Below, piece by piece: positions 19,021 to 29,099 of a DNA stretch of 64,000 bases. The DNA lies in assembly GCF_000686605.1 (NCBI RefSeq), contig NZ_JMLC01000002.1:62001-126000 (forward strand), given 5' to 3'. Numbering within the stretch: position 1 is the first letter of the stretch; each line of letters begins with the position of its first letter. The notes below the pieces were generated by a model that saw only the letters and a program-made list of their open reading frames with translations, searched no databases and was not told the DNA's origin. Made by a program: the position numbers and the translations under genes. Source of the stretch: Streptococcus sobrinus DSM 20742 = ATCC 33478. Its GTDB lineage: Bacteria > Bacillota > Bacilli > Lactobacillales > Streptococcaceae.

Positions 19021-20859
19021 ATGAAGAAGCGTTACATTACTGGATTTGACGGCCTGCGGACGATTGGTCTTTTGGCGGTTATTTTTTATCATATTTATCC
19101 GTCTATTTTTAGGGGTGGCTACCTGGGTGTAGCCCTCTTCTTTGTCTTATCAGGCTATTTGATTACAGATCTTCTCTTAAGAGAGTATGAAGCCAATGGT
19201 AGGATTGCGGTTAAGGCCTTTCTCTTGCGGCGGTTTAAACGGCTCTATCCCAATATGATAGCGGTCATGCTCCTGAGTACGGTCTACATGTACTTTTTCC
19301 AGAAAAATCTGCTCAATGGTATGCGAAATGTCTTCTTGTCCAGTATTTTCTCGGTCAATAACTGGTGGCAGATTGCTAAGGGCGGTTCCTACTTTGCTAA
19401 GTTGCTAGCTGAAGCTCCTTTTGAGCATTTTTACAGTCTGTCCATCGAAGGGCAATTCTACCTTTTCTGGCCTCTGATTATCATTGTCCTGATGCGGATT
19501 TTCCGCAAGAATCGGACGGTCATCTTTAATGTCCTGGATATTATCCTGCTCTTGTCTTTTGTAGAAATGTCCCTGCTCTACAAGGCCCATGTGGATCCGA
19601 CTCGGATTTACTACGGAACGGATACCAGGCTCTTTTCTATTCTTATGGGAGCAGCTTTAGCCTTTATTTACCCAAGCGATCAGGTGGATAAGATCAAACT
19701 ATCTCTGCGGGACCGGCAACTGTTCAATGGAATGGCTATCGTTACCCTAGTTGTTTTGATTATCTGTTTCTTTGCCCTGCCTGACCAAGAGTGGTTTACC
19801 TATCGGGGAGGCATGTGGCTCTTTTCCTTCCTCAGTTGTGTTCTGATTGCTCTGATTGTCCATCCCAAATTGGCAGCCAATAAGTGGCTATCCAATCCTG
19901 TAACCTCCTATTTGGGAACTCGTTCCTATGGCATGTATCTTTGGCAGATTCCTGTTTTGACCTTCGCTGAGCTCAAGTTGCCCAATCCCAAGTCTCTACC
20001 ATCGGTCTTGATTGCTTTAGCCTTGGTGGTCATTCTGACTGAAATCACCTATCGCTTGGTGGAAGCGCCCTTACGGCGAATTACCTGGCGGAAGGTTAAG
20101 GATTTTTATCAAGAAAGACGCCATGTCTGGTCTTCCTTTGTTAAATGGCCTGTGACTTTACTTGTTTCTGTGGTGGTAGCAGGAGCCCTCTTCCTTGTCT
20201 TTACGGCACCAGACAAGACAGCTGCTCAAAATAAGATTACCGACCAACTTAAACAAAACCAAGCCAAAATGAAGAAGCAAAATCAAGTTCAGCAAGCACC
20301 GGGAACACCGGCTGACCCAGCCATTCTTAATAAGTACGGCATTAGTCAAGAAGAGTATGACATTGTCAACCAAAAGAAGGTGGCTATTCTTGGGGATTCC
20401 ATGATTGCCATGACCTACGATGACCTGCACGAGGTCTTCCCCAATGCCTTCTTTGATGGAGCCATTGGGCGCAAGCCTCAGCATACTTTGGAAATGGTCC
20501 AAGAAGCGGTCACTAACCATCCTGAATTGGACACCTTGGTCATCGGTATCGGAATTAATCGAGATGAAAATGGCGGTACTCTAACGGCTGACCAGATTGA
20601 TCAGGTTACGCAGGCTGCCGGCGGGCGCCAGGTCTATTGGATTAATATTAATTTGGAAAAATCCCAATATTACTGGACCAATGATGTCAATCAAGTCTTG
20701 AGCCAAGCAGATCAGAAATATGACAACCTGCACATTATTGACTGGTATGGGGCTTCCCACGATAAGGAAAGCCAGCTCCTCAGCGAGGACATGACCCACC
20801 CGAACGACCAAGGAGCCATTGCCTATACTAAGACGATTGCGGATGCCATTTCAAAATAG
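19021..20859 (+). CDS. oatA: Membrane acyltransferase with SGNH domain (OatA-like peptidoglycan O-acetyltransferase)
   Basis: A 612-residue two-domain protein. Residues 1 to about 390 form an acyltransferase-3 membrane domain with FDGLRTIGLLAVIFYHIYP at the N-terminus and some 10-11 helices. The C-terminal extracellular SGNH domain carries the serine in KVAILGDSMIAM, a GIGINRD block and the Asp-His pair in DMTHPNDQGA. This architecture is that of OatA, which O-acetylates N-acetylmuramic acid and confers lysozyme resistance; other acceptors are possible. It stands alone with its own terminator. Confidence 0.8.
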   Translation: MKKRYITGFDGLRTIGLLAVIFYHIYPSIFRGGYLGVALFFVLSGYLITDLLLREYEANGRIAVKAFLLRRFKRLYPNMIAVMLLSTVYMYFFQKNLLNGMRNVFLSSIFSVNNWWQIAKGGSYFAKLLAEAPFEHFYSLSIEGQFYLFWPLIIIVLMRIFRKNRTVIFNVLDIILLLSFVEMSLLYKAHVDPTRIYYGTDTRLFSILMGAALAFIYPSDQVDKIKLSLRDRQLFNGMAIVTLVVLIICFFALPDQEWFTYRGGMWLFSFLSCVLIALIVHPKLAANKWLSNPVTSYLGTRSYGMYLWQIPVLTFAELKLPNPKSLPSVLIALALVVILTEITYRLVEAPLRRITWRKVKDFYQERRHVWSSFVKWPVTLLVSVVVAGALFLVFTAPDKTAAQNKITDQLKQNQAKMKKQNQVQQAPGTPADPAILNKYGISQEEYDIVNQKKVAILGDSMIAMTYDDLHEVFPNAFFDGAIGRKPQHTLEMVQEAVTNHPELDTLVIGIGINRDENGGTLTADQIDQVTQAAGGRQVYWININLEKSQYYWTNDVNQVLSQADQKYDNLHIIDWYGASHDKESQLLSEDMTHPNDQGAIAYTKTIADAISK

Positions 20860-20872
20860 AGATTCAAAAGAC

Positions 20873-20904
20873 AAAATGACTTGAGTTGCTGCTCAAGTCA
20901 TTTT
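20873..20904 (+). terminator. Intrinsic terminator, bidirectional
   Basis: AAAATGACTTGAG and CTCAAGTCATTTT form a 13-bp perfect stem with a six-base loop, between the convergent oatA-like and mvaA genes. Confidence 0.9.
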
Positions 20905-20962
20905 AAGATGTTCTAATTTTGATGTTGGAGAGTCACCCATTGGTCGTTTCATTTAAACTGGA

Positions 20963-22234
20963 TTAGTCTCGCTTAGCTCTCAGGTCTGCGAGAATTTTTT
21001 TGGCGGTTTCTAGATTGAGGTGCTGGGCAGACAGCAGTTCTTGGACTATCTTTGGCACCTCTTTTTCGCTGGCTCCGGCTAGCAAGGCAAGGGATTTAGC
21101 CTGCAGTTTCATGTGGCCGGCTTGGATCCCTTTTCCGACCAAGGCCTTGAGAGCAGCGAAGTTTTGTGCTAGACCCAGGGAGACAATTAGGCCGGCTAGA
21201 GTTTTGGCATCGGGATGGCCTAGGAGGTCAAAGGCAACTTGAACGCTAGGGTTAAGGCCGATAGAGCCTCCTTTGGTAGCGATTGGCATGGGGAGGGTTA
21301 GGCTGCCCTTGACTTGGCCGGCCTCCTTATCATAGGTCCATTGGGATAGGCCTCGATAGGAGCCGGAAGTAGCAGCGTAGGCATGACCGCCAGCTTCGAT
21401 GGCCCGCCAGTCATTGCCAGTCGCTAGGACCAAGGCATCAATTCCGTTAAAAATTCCCTTGTTGTGGGTGCTGGCCCGATAGGGGTCAACTTGGGCCAGC
21501 TGAGAAGCCTGTTCCAGTTTTTTGGCTAAATTCTCGGCCTCTTCCTTGTTACGACTGAGAAAACGCAGGTCAACCGTACACTTGGCTGTCACTAAGCTAT
21601 CTGTCGCATAGTTGGAGAGGATAGCCATGAGACTTTGACCGCCCGAGAGCTCTTCCAGCTTGGGAGCGATGGCCTCCATCATGGTATTGACCATATTGGC
21701 CCCCATGGCTTCCTGGGTGTCTACTGAAAGATAGACGATGAGGAAGTCGCCTTTTTCTGCCAAGGTCAGGTCTCTGGCCCCGCCTCCTCTTTTGACGATG
21801 GAAGGGTGGGCTTGGTTGGCCAGCTGGGTGAGGTCATCCTTATGAGCTAAAATCGCTTTCTTGGCGGCCTGCCAGTTGCTTAGTCCGATCAAGGCAACTT
21901 GGCCCAACATTTGTCGCTGATGAACCTCGGTTTTAAAGCCACCAGAGCGTTTAATCAACTTGGCCGCATAAGAGGCAGCAGCGACGACCGAGGGTTCCTC
22001 GGTCACCATGGGCAGGTTGTAGGTTTGACCATTGACTAAGAAATCAGGAGCTAGGCTTAAGGGAAGAGCCAGACGGCCAATCAAATTTTCTGCCATCTGG
22101 TTGGCTGTCTCTAGGGGCAGGAGTTCTTGCCTCTTTAATTTATCCAAGCCTGCTTGGGAGAGGGCCTGATTGTCTTCTAGTATTTGCCACCGTTCATGGG
22201 GGCTTTTCTTCGCAAATCCTGTCCAAGATACCAT
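20963..22234 (-). CDS. mvaA: Hydroxymethylglutaryl-CoA reductase, degradative/class II type
   Basis: A 423-residue class II HMG-CoA reductase, which makes mevalonate from HMG-CoA in Gram-positive cocci. Family stretches include the N-terminal TGFAKKSPHERWQIL, MVTEEPSVVAAASYAAKLI, NMVNTMMEAIAPKLEEL and STHNKGIFNGIDALVLATGNDWRA. The start at 22234 is preferred over ATG 22243 because the AAAAGGA Shine-Dalgarno sequence (complement of 22243-22250) sits at the proper distance from it. HMG-CoA synthase, often next to mvaA in streptococci, is not in the window. Confidence 0.9.
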   Translation of the reverse strand: MVSWTGFAKKSPHERWQILEDNQALSQAGLDKLKRQELLPLETANQMAENLIGRLALPLSLAPDFLVNGQTYNLPMVTEEPSVVAAASYAAKLIKRSGGFKTEVHQRQMLGQVALIGLSNWQAAKKAILAHKDDLTQLANQAHPSIVKRGGGARDLTLAEKGDFLIVYLSVDTQEAMGANMVNTMMEAIAPKLEELSGGQSLMAILSNYATDSLVTAKCTVDLRFLSRNKEEAENLAKKLEQASQLAQVDPYRASTHNKGIFNGIDALVLATGNDWRAIEAGGHAYAATSGSYRGLSQWTYDKEAGQVKGSLTLPMPIATKGGSIGLNPSVQVAFDLLGHPDAKTLAGLIVSLGLAQNFAALKALVGKGIQAGHMKLQAKSLALLAGASEKEVPKIVQELLSAQHLNLETAKKILADLRAKRD

Positions 22235-22316
22235 ATCTGCCATCCTTTTCGTTCGTATTTTCTCCCTAAATTATAGCATAAGGCGGGATTTTCTGTAACT
22301 TTCTAAGGGATTTTGA

Positions 22317-22322
22317 TATAAT
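22317..22322 (+). promoter_or_regulatory. Extended -10 of the hom-thrB operon
   Basis: TTGATATAAT, with TG at 22314-22315 and TATAAT at 22317-22322, lies 35 bases before the hom ATG. Confidence 0.6.
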
Positions 22323-22357
22323 GAGGGCGTATATTATTCGTAAAAGAGGTAAAAACT

Positions 22358-23644
22358 ATGGCTATAAAAATTGGATTGTTAGGTTTTGGGACAGTTGCCA
22401 GCGGTATCCCATTTTTACTTAAGGAAAATGGAGAAAAGATTACGGCAGCAGCCAAGGATGACTTCGAGATTGCCAAGGTTTTGGTCAAGGATGACGAGGA
22501 AAAAAATCGTCTTTTGGCTGCCGGTCATGACTATAATTTTGTCACTAATCTTGATGCTATTGTGGAAGATCCTGAAATTGACATTGTGGTTGAACTCATG
22601 GGACGGATTGAACCAGCCAAGACCTTTATCACCAAAGCGTTGCAGGCTGGTAAGCATGTCGTTTCTGCCAACAAGGACCTGATTGCTACGCATGGTAAGG
22701 AAATCATCGGTCTGGCTAAGGAGAAGGGGCTGGCCTTCTATTATGAAGCAGCAGTTGCAGGAGGAATTCCAATTCTGCGGACTTTAGCTAACTCTCTGAC
22801 TTCAGATAAGGTGACACGGATTTTGGGTGTCCTCAACGGAACTTCCAACTTTATGATGACCAAGATGGTTGACGAAGGTTGGACCTACGAAGATGCTCTC
22901 AAAACCGCTCAGGAGCTGGGCTATGCTGAAAGCGACCCGACCAATGACGTGGAAGGGATTGATGCGGCCTACAAGGCAGTCATTCTCAGTCAGTTTGGCT
23001 TTGGTATGACCATTGACTACGAAGATGTCAGCCATCAAGGGATTTCAACCATTACTCCTGACGATGTCGCCGTTGCTCAAGAATTGGGCTATGTCATCAA
23101 GCTGGTTGGGGATGTCCGTGAAACGGCCTCAGGTATCTCTGCTCAGGTTTCCCCAACCTTCCTGCCTAAGGAACACCCGCTGGCTAGCGTCAATGGTGTA
23201 ATGAACGCTGTCTTTGTTGAGTCCATCGGTATCGGCCAATCCATGTACTATGGTCCTGGTGCGGGACAAAAACCAACAGCGACTTCTGTTGTGGCTGATA
23301 TTATCCGCATTGGTCGTCGAATTGTTGACGGCAATGTCGGTAAATCCTTCAATGAATATCATCGTCCAACTCAGTTGGCCAATCCGGCTGATGTTAAATC
23401 AGGTTATTATTTCTCGCTCAGCGTTCCTGACAAGAAGGGGCAAATCCTGCGGTTGGCAGAAATTTTCAACGGTGAAGATGTTTCCTTCTCCCAAGTTCTC
23501 CAACAAAGAGGTGATGGCAAGCAGGCTAAAATTGTCATCGTTACCCACGCCCTCAGCCTGACCCAATTGGACAATGTCAAAGCCAAATTAAAAGCTCAAA
23601 GCGATTTCACCCTCTTGAATAGCTTTAAGGTATTGGGGGACTAA
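22358..23644 (+). CDS. hom: Homoserine dehydrogenase
   Basis: A 428-residue enzyme reducing aspartate semialdehyde to homoserine. It has an N-terminal Rossmann domain ([13 protein letters not shown]), the catalytic region with [24 protein letters not shown], and a C-terminal ACT domain (about residues 345-428) for allosteric control, probably by threonine. It is followed by thrB one base after its stop. Start has AAGAGG at about 22343. Confidence 0.95.
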   Translation: MAIKIGLLGFGTVASGIPFLLKENGEKITAAAKDDFEIAKVLVKDDEEKNRLLAAGHDYNFVTNLDAIVEDPEIDIVVELMGRIEPAKTFITKALQAGKHVVSANKDLIATHGKEIIGLAKEKGLAFYYEAAVAGGIPILRTLANSLTSDKVTRILGVLNGTSNFMMTKMVDEGWTYEDALKTAQELGYAESDPTNDVEGIDAAYKAVILSQFGFGMTIDYEDVSHQGISTITPDDVAVAQELGYVIKLVGDVRETASGISAQVSPTFLPKEHPLASVNGVMNAVFVESIGIGQSMYYGPGAGQKPTATSVVADIIRIGRRIVDGNVGKSFNEYHRPTQLANPADVKSGYYFSLSVPDKKGQILRLAEIFNGEDVSFSQVLQQRGDGKQAKIVIVTHALSLTQLDNVKAKLKAQSDFTLLNSFKVLGD

Positions 23645-23645
23645 G

Positions 23646-24506
23646 ATGAAAATTACAGTTCCAGCAACCTCGGCCAATCTGGGGCCGGGTTTTGATTCGG
23701 TAGGGGTGGCCCTCTCCAAATATTTGACCATTGAAGTGCTTGAGCCTGCTGCTGACTGGCAGGTCGACCACGATTTGAGAGACATTCCCAGCGATGAAAA
23801 TAACCTCTTGATTCAGACGGCTCTGCAAATTGCTCCCGACCTGACTCCTCAGCGGATTAAGATGACGTCTGATATTCCTCTGGCTAGGGGACTGGGCTCC
23901 TCTAGTTCGGTGATTGTAGCAGGGATTGAGTTGGCTAATCAATTGGCTGGTTTGCAGCTCTCTGATCAGGAAAAACTCAATCTAGCCACGGAAATCGAGG
24001 GCCATCCTGACAATGTTGCTCCAGCTATTTTTGGTAATCTGGTAGTCGCCTCTTATTTGGATGGGCAAGTTTCCAGCGTGGTTGCTAATTTTCCCACCTG
24101 TGACTTTCTGGCCTTTATTCCTAATTATGAATTGAAAACCAGCGAAAGTCGAGGGGTTCTACCCACTTCCATGACCTATAAGGAAGCTGTAGCGGCCTCC
24201 TCCATTGCTAATGTGGCTATTGCAGGGCTTTTGACAGGAGATTTATCAAAGGCTGGCCAAGCCATTCAAGGCGATCGCTTCCACGAGGCCTATCGGCAAA
24301 ATTTGGTCAAAGAATTTGCCCCAATTAAGAAAGTAGCTCAAAAATCAGGAGCCTACGCCACCTATCTATCTGGGGCGGGTCCAACTGTCATGAGTTTGGT
24401 TCCACTCGGTCAGGGTCTTGACCTCAAAGCTGCTCTTGATGACTTGAAACTGGACGGCCAGACCTTTGTTTTAAGCGTTGATAAAGAAGGTGTTCGCCTT
24501 GACTAA
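23646..24506 (+). CDS. thrB: Homoserine kinase
   Basis: A 286-residue GHMP kinase that phosphorylates homoserine on the way to threonine. Motifs: [19 protein letters not shown] at the N-terminus, [20 protein letters not shown] in the ATP loop and [12 protein letters not shown] near the C-terminus. It directly follows hom and overlaps the start of a transporter gene. Confidence 0.95.
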   Translation: MKITVPATSANLGPGFDSVGVALSKYLTIEVLEPAADWQVDHDLRDIPSDENNLLIQTALQIAPDLTPQRIKMTSDIPLARGLGSSSSVIVAGIELANQLAGLQLSDQEKLNLATEIEGHPDNVAPAIFGNLVVASYLDGQVSSVVANFPTCDFLAFIPNYELKTSESRGVLPTSMTYKEAVAASSIANVAIAGLLTGDLSKAGQAIQGDRFHEAYRQNLVKEFAPIKKVAQKSGAYATYLSGAGPTVMSLVPLGQGLDLKAALDDLKLDGQTFVLSVDKEGVRLD

Positions 24507-25386
24507 AACGCACAAGGGACTTTTGCTCGGAGTATCCGCCTATTTACTCTGGGCTTTTCTATCCCTCTATTGGAAGCTCCTAGCTGGGGTCAATTCCTAC
24601 AATACTTTTTCTTATCGAATCATTTGGACGGCGGTGACCATGCTGATCTATATGCTGGTTAGCAGGAACCGTAGCCGTTACACTCAAGAGCTAAAAGAGC
24701 TATGGCTGGATAGAAAACAGTTTTATCGAGCCATCGCAGCGGCCTTTCTCATCGCCATCAATTGGCTGACCTATATTTATGCCATCGCCAATGGTCATGC
24801 GACCGAGTCCAGTCTGGGCTATTATATGATGCCCTTGGTTTCTGTCTTCCTGGCTCTAGTCATTCTTAAGGAGAGTCTAACACCGGCGACCAGTCTAGCG
24901 GTTTTGGTGGCAGCAGTAGGTGTAGGGGTTCTGGTCTGGCAGACCGGCCATCTCCCTCTAATTGCTCTGCTTCTAGCCTTTTCCTTCGGCTTTTACGGCC
25001 TGCTTAAAAAGGGAACCAGATTATCTAGTGATGTCGCTATGCTTTTTGAAGCTGGTGTCATCCTACCCTTTGTGCTGGTCTATTTGCTCTTTTTTAGTCA
25101 TGAAAGTTTGACAGATTATAGTTTGGCAGAAAATATTCTCCTAGCCTTGTCGGGGATTATTACGACCATTCCTCTCCTGCTTTATGCGGAAAGTCTCAAA
25201 CTGGCTCCGCTCAATCTGGTCGGGTTCATCCAATATCTCAATCCGACCATTCAGCTCTTGATCGCCCTGATGGTATTCGGGGAGAAGCTCAGTCTAGGCC
25301 AGATCTATGGCCTGATTTTCATCTGGATAGCCATTGGCCTCTTCGTCATCGGCCAGATAGTTTTATTAAAAAGGCAGAAATCTTGA
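24499..25386 (+). CDS. EamA family transporter, RarD type
   Basis: A 295-residue membrane protein with ten hydrophobic segments, of the EamA/RarD drug-metabolite transporter group ([19 protein letters not shown] at the N-terminus). The TTG at 24499 is preferred as start: AGAAGGTG at 24484-24491 lies eight bases away and the frame overlaps the thrB stop. Position after hom-thrB suggests amino-acid export, but this is only inference from context. Confidence 0.8.
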   Translation: MTKTHKGLLLGVSAYLLWAFLSLYWKLLAGVNSYNTFSYRIIWTAVTMLIYMLVSRNRSRYTQELKELWLDRKQFYRAIAAAFLIAINWLTYIYAIANGHATESSLGYYMMPLVSVFLALVILKESLTPATSLAVLVAAVGVGVLVWQTGHLPLIALLLAFSFGFYGLLKKGTRLSSDVAMLFEAGVILPFVLVYLLFFSHESLTDYSLAENILLALSGIITTIPLLLYAESLKLAPLNLVGFIQYLNPTIQLLIALMVFGEKLSLGQIYGLIFIWIAIGLFVIGQIVLLKRQKS

Positions 25387-25475
25387 CCGAGGATCGGGAT
25401 TTTTCTATTTCTGTGCTATACTGGTAGAAGGGCCGGAGGGCTATTTTATTTTGTTAAGTCAAAGAAGGAATGGGA

Positions 25476-26729
25476 ATGAATTATCAAGAAGCACTAACTT
25501 GGATTCACAGTCGGTTGAAATTTGGGATCAAGCCTGGGATTGAGCGGATGACTTGGATGCTGGATCAGCTGGGAAATCCGCAAAAGAATCTGCGGGCCAT
25601 TCATGTGGTTGGGACCAATGGTAAGGGCTCGGTTGTCAACAATCTCCAGCATATTTTCACGGCGGCCGGTTATCATATTGGCACCTTTACCTCGCCCTAT
25701 ATTGTGGATTTTCGGGAACGAATTTCTTTGGATGGTCAGCTTATGCCCGAGGAAGACTTGGTGGCTTGTGTCGAGCTAGTGAAGCCGATTGTGGAAAGTT
25801 TGCCGGCTGACTTGGAAGCGGCAACGGAGTTTGAGACCATCAGTCTGATTATGTTCCTCTATTTTGGTCGCCTGCATCTTGTGGATTTGGCAGTCATTGA
25901 GGCTGGTATGGGTGGGCGTGATGACTCGACCAATCTCTTCCAGGCTCTGGCTGTGGTTTGTCCCTCTATCGGCTTGGATCACCAGGCTGTTTTGGGCCAG
26001 ACCTACGGGCAGATTGCTCAGAATAAGGCTGGCGTGCTCAAGGCTGGCGAGCCTCTGGTTATGGCTGTCCAACAGGAGAAAGCCAGACAGGCCTTTTTAG
26101 AGCATGCTCAGGCAGTAGGGTCTCCTGTTTACGAATGGCAGAAGGATTTTGAAATGTCGCCTTCCCAAAATGATTGGACCTTCCGAAATAGTCGGACGAG
26201 TCTGACTGATTTGCGGCTGGCTATGCCAGGTCAACACCAGGTGGCTAATGCCGCTCTAGCTATTGAAACAGCCCTCTTGCTCAAGGACCGCTGTCCTGAA
26301 CTCAGTGAGGCTGCTATCCGCCAAGGTTTGGCGACCGCCAAATGGCAGGGGCGGACCGAACTTTTGCAACCCAATCTGATGATTGACGGTGCCCATAATA
26401 ATGAGAGTGTCCAAGCTCTGGTTGACCTAATCCAGAATGACTACAAGGGCCGAAAGGTTCATATTCTTTTTGCGGCTATTGATACCAAGCCCGTCGTCAG
26501 CATGTTAGAGAAGTTAGCCAAGCTGGGTCAGGTCCAGGTGACTACTTTCCCCTACCACAATAGCCTGGCTTTGGACGATTACCCTGAGCCTTACCAGCGG
26601 ATGGCCGATTTTGAGACTTGGCTGGCTCAGGTTTATAAGGCAGATTCAGCAGATTTTTACCTGATAACAGGCTCCCTCTATTTCATTTCCCAAGTGCGTA
26701 AGGAGCTTTTGAAGAATTCCCCTCAATAG
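25476..26729 (+). CDS. folC: Folylpolyglutamate synthase / dihydrofolate synthase
   Basis: A 417-residue Mur-ligase-like enzyme adding glutamate to folates. The P-loop is VVGTNGKGSVVNN (about residues 44-56), with TSPYIVDFRERI and GGRDDSTN following, and ligase domain motif LMIDGAHNNES. ATG 25476 is chosen over ATG 25470 because of GAAGGA at 25464-25469. It heads the folate cluster, but a 558-base gap separates it from folE. Confidence 0.9.
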   Translation: MNYQEALTWIHSRLKFGIKPGIERMTWMLDQLGNPQKNLRAIHVVGTNGKGSVVNNLQHIFTAAGYHIGTFTSPYIVDFRERISLDGQLMPEEDLVACVELVKPIVESLPADLEAATEFETISLIMFLYFGRLHLVDLAVIEAGMGGRDDSTNLFQALAVVCPSIGLDHQAVLGQTYGQIAQNKAGVLKAGEPLVMAVQQEKARQAFLEHAQAVGSPVYEWQKDFEMSPSQNDWTFRNSRTSLTDLRLAMPGQHQVANAALAIETALLLKDRCPELSEAAIRQGLATAKWQGRTELLQPNLMIDGAHNNESVQALVDLIQNDYKGRKVHILFAAIDTKPVVSMLEKLAKLGQVQVTTFPYHNSLALDDYPEPYQRMADFETWLAQVYKADSADFYLITGSLYFISQVRKELLKNSPQ

Positions 26730-27287
26730 GGTATAATAGCGACAGTCAGATAAGTGAGCCGATAATGCTCGAATATCGGACTTAGTGAGCAGTTTAGAGA
26801 GCGGGACAAAAATCGTGATTTCGGAGAAATCGATTTTGTCGTCCCGCCTCCGTACAGTTGATTAGGACGGCTGCTATCATTTGCATAGCAAGGGATAAGG
26901 ACTTCCAATCAACCACTGCGTCAAACTGTCTGACGTTAAAAAAGTAACGAGGTTAGGAGCTTTTGTCACAGCCCCGTAGGAAATAGAGCGATTTTAATCG
27001 CCTCTTTCCTTAACTGATTGAATTGAACCCGCCTACAACTCTGTGAATTTAGATGAAATCACCTAGGTGCAAGCCCCCTTCGGTGATTTCCCTAAAATTC
27101 TGTGAGTTGCTTGACGGCATGGTGACACGAAAACCAGCCAGTCGAAAATACTGGCTGGCTGAAGTTAGTCAGGGAGCTAGGCAATCAGACTAGTGATTGC
27201 CGTTAGCCAGCTCTTGTATGGACAAGAAGGTGGCTTTGCTCCGTGGTATCTTATTTGAAAGGCTAGCAATAAATTAAAGAGGACGAG
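26730..27287. other. Structured intergenic region between folC and folE
   Basis: No ORF. A very stable hairpin is formed by GCGGGAC (26801-26807) and GTCCCGC (26841-26847) with nearly continuous inner pairing. GTTGATT (26857-26863) pairs with AATCAAC (26907-26913) around GCTAT/ATAGC, and CGTCA (26919-26923) pairs with TGACG (26931-26935). Further on are an extended stem around AAATCACC/GGTGATTT (about 27040-27116), CCAGCCAGT/ACTGGCTGG (about 27135-27160) and a nested GAGCT/GGCAATCA structure (about 27174-27214). The block 26801-26935 resembles a repeat-like element I recall from other streptococcal intergenic regions. Confidence 0.7.
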
Positions 27288-27851
27288 ATGTTTAATCAAG
27301 AAAAGGCCCAAGAAGCCATTTATCAACTTTTAGAAGCCATTGGGGAAAATCCTCAGCGAGAAGGCCTGCTGGAAACCCCTAAGCGGGTGGCCAAGATGTA
27401 TGCCGAGATGTTTGCTGGCCTGGGTGAAAATCCCAAGGATCAATTTACGGCTGTCTTTAGCGAAAACCATGAGGAAGTTGTCCTAGTCAAGGACATTCCC
27501 TTTTATTCCATGTGTGAGCACCATTTGGTGCCCTTTTACGGGGTTGCCCATGTGGCCTACCTACCCAGTCAGGGTAAGGTAACGGGTCTTTCCAAGCTGG
27601 CTCGGGCAGTAGAAGTGGCTAGCAAGCGGCCTCAGTTGCAGGAACGCCTGACCGAACAAGTGGCAACAGCTCTAGAAGAAGCCCTAAATCCTAAAGGGGT
27701 CTTTGTCATGATTGAGGCTGAGCACATGTGCATGACCATGCGGGGCATCAAAAAGCCTGGCAGCAAAACGGTAACGACCGTTGCCCGGGGCATTTTCCAA
27801 GAAGATAGGGACCAAAGGCAGGAGTTACTGAGCCTAATCAGGGAGCACTAA
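27288..27851 (+). CDS. folE: GTP cyclohydrolase I
   Basis: A 187-residue enzyme converting GTP to 7,8-dihydroneopterin triphosphate. Zinc-site and catalytic motifs are clear: [41 protein letters not shown] and [17 protein letters not shown]. Start has AAAGAGGACG just upstream. folP, folB and folK follow. Confidence 0.95.
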   Translation: MFNQEKAQEAIYQLLEAIGENPQREGLLETPKRVAKMYAEMFAGLGENPKDQFTAVFSENHEEVVLVKDIPFYSMCEHHLVPFYGVAHVAYLPSQGKVTGLSKLARAVEVASKRPQLQERLTEQVATALEEALNPKGVFVMIEAEHMCMTMRGIKKPGSKTVTTVARGIFQEDRDQRQELLSLIREH

Positions 27852-27862
27852 AAGGAGAAGGC

Positions 27863-27910
27863 ATGTCACAAATCATTGAAAATGAAGTCACAAACCTACT
27901 CCATGGATAA
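27863..27910 (+). other. 15-codon ORF between folE and folP
   Basis: AAAGGAG at 27851-27857 precedes an ATG opening MSQIIENEVTNLLHG and a TAA. The ribosome binding site is stronger than that of folP (ATG 27931). It could be a leader peptide, a translational coupler or the stump of a lost gene. Confidence 0.3.
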
Positions 27911-27930
27911 GAATCAGAAAGAGGACTTGG

Positions 27931-28734
27931 ATGAATATTGGACAGTTTGAAGTTGCGGGTAAGGCCTGTATCATGGGGGTTCTCAATGTAACCCCTGATT
28001 CATTCTCGGATGGCGGTTCCTATACCCTGCTTGAAAAGGCCTTGGTTCAAGTCGGGGCTATGATTGAGCAGGGGGCAGCCATTATTGATGTCGGTGGGGA
28101 ATCTACACGGCCTGGGGCTGACTTTGTCTCTCAAGAAGAGGAAATTGCCCGAATCGTACCGGTTATCAAGGCCATCAAGGAAAAGTACGATGTTCTTGTT
28201 AGCATTGATACTTATAAAACTGGGACAGCTCGTGCCGCCCTCGAAGCGGGTGCCGATATCCTCAATGATGTCTGGGCTGGTCTCTACGATGGGCAAATGC
28301 TGGCCTTGGCTGCTGAAAAAGATGTTCCCATCATCCTTATGCACAATCAAGAGGATGAAGTTTATGATGATGTCACCCAGGACGTTTGTAACTTCCTGCT
28401 TGAGCGTGCCCAAGCGGCCTTGGAGGCTGGCCTTGCCAAGGATAAGATTTGGTTGGATCCAGGTTTTGGTTTTGCCAAAAATGAGCAGCAGAACATTGAC
28501 CTCTTAAAGGGGCTGGAACAGGTGACTAATCTGGGTTATCCAGTCCTCTTTGGTATTTCCCGCAAACGGGTGGTAGACTACCTTCTGGGGGGCGGTCACA
28601 CCAAGCCCCTGGAGCGAGATATGGGAACCGCAGGCCTGTCAGGTTATGCCATTGAAAAGGGTTGTCAGATTGTCCGGGTGCATAATGTTGAAGCTAATCG
28701 TGATATTGTCAAGGTCATCAGCCAATTAAGGTAG
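27931..28734 (+). CDS. folP: Dihydropteroate synthase
   Basis: A 267-residue TIM-barrel enzyme joining p-aminobenzoate to the pterin diphosphate, the target of sulfonamides. Signature motifs: IMGVLNVTPDSFSDGG, AIIDVGGESTRPGAD, SIDTYKTGTARAALEAGADI and FGISRKRVVDYLL. Followed by folB after five bases. Confidence 0.95.
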   Translation: MNIGQFEVAGKACIMGVLNVTPDSFSDGGSYTLLEKALVQVGAMIEQGAAIIDVGGESTRPGADFVSQEEEIARIVPVIKAIKEKYDVLVSIDTYKTGTARAALEAGADILNDVWAGLYDGQMLALAAEKDVPIILMHNQEDEVYDDVTQDVCNFLLERAQAALEAGLAKDKIWLDPGFGFAKNEQQNIDLLKGLEQVTNLGYPVLFGISRKRVVDYLLGGGHTKPLERDMGTAGLSGYAIEKGCQIVRVHNVEANRDIVKVISQLR

Positions 28735-28739
28735 GAAAA

Positions 28740-29099
28740 ATGGATAAGATTCTTTTAAAAGGTTGTCGTTTTTATGGTTATCACGGAGCTCTGCCAGAGG
28801 AAAATCGCTTGGGACAGATTTTTGTGGTCGATGCTCAATTATCCTTGGACTTAACTAAGGCCTCACTTCGCGATGATTTGGCTGATACCGTGCATTATGG
28901 CCTTGTTTTTGAAGCCATCCAGCGACAGGTGGAAAATCAGTCCTACCAGTTGCTGGAGCGGTTAGCAGGAGCTATTTGCCAAGATATTTTTGACCAATTT
29001 GCTCCTGTCCAAGCTATCAAGTTGCGGATTTGCAAGGAGAATCCGCCTATTGCTGGTCATTACGATAGTGTGGGAGTAGAATTGGAGCGAAGTCGATGA
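28740..29099 (+). CDS. folB: Dihydroneopterin aldolase
   Basis: A 119-residue aldolase making 6-hydroxymethyl-dihydropterin. Motifs: FYGYHGALPEENRLGQIFVVD at the N-terminus (shown in part as GYHGALPEENRLGQIF), DTVHYG and LLERLAGAIC, with KENPPIAGHYDSVGVE at the end. Overlaps folK by four bases. Confidence 0.95.
   Translation: MDKILLKGCRFYGYHGALPEENRLGQIFVVDAQLSLDLTKASLRDDLADTVHYGLVFEAIQRQVENQSYQLLERLAGAICQDIFDQFAPVQAIKLRICKENPPIAGHYDSVGVELERSR

Noticed and set aside
26940-27287. Tetrahydrofolate riboswitch upstream of folE
   Set aside because: The region is structured, but the conserved core expected of THF riboswitches was not found by eye; a covariance scan would settle it.
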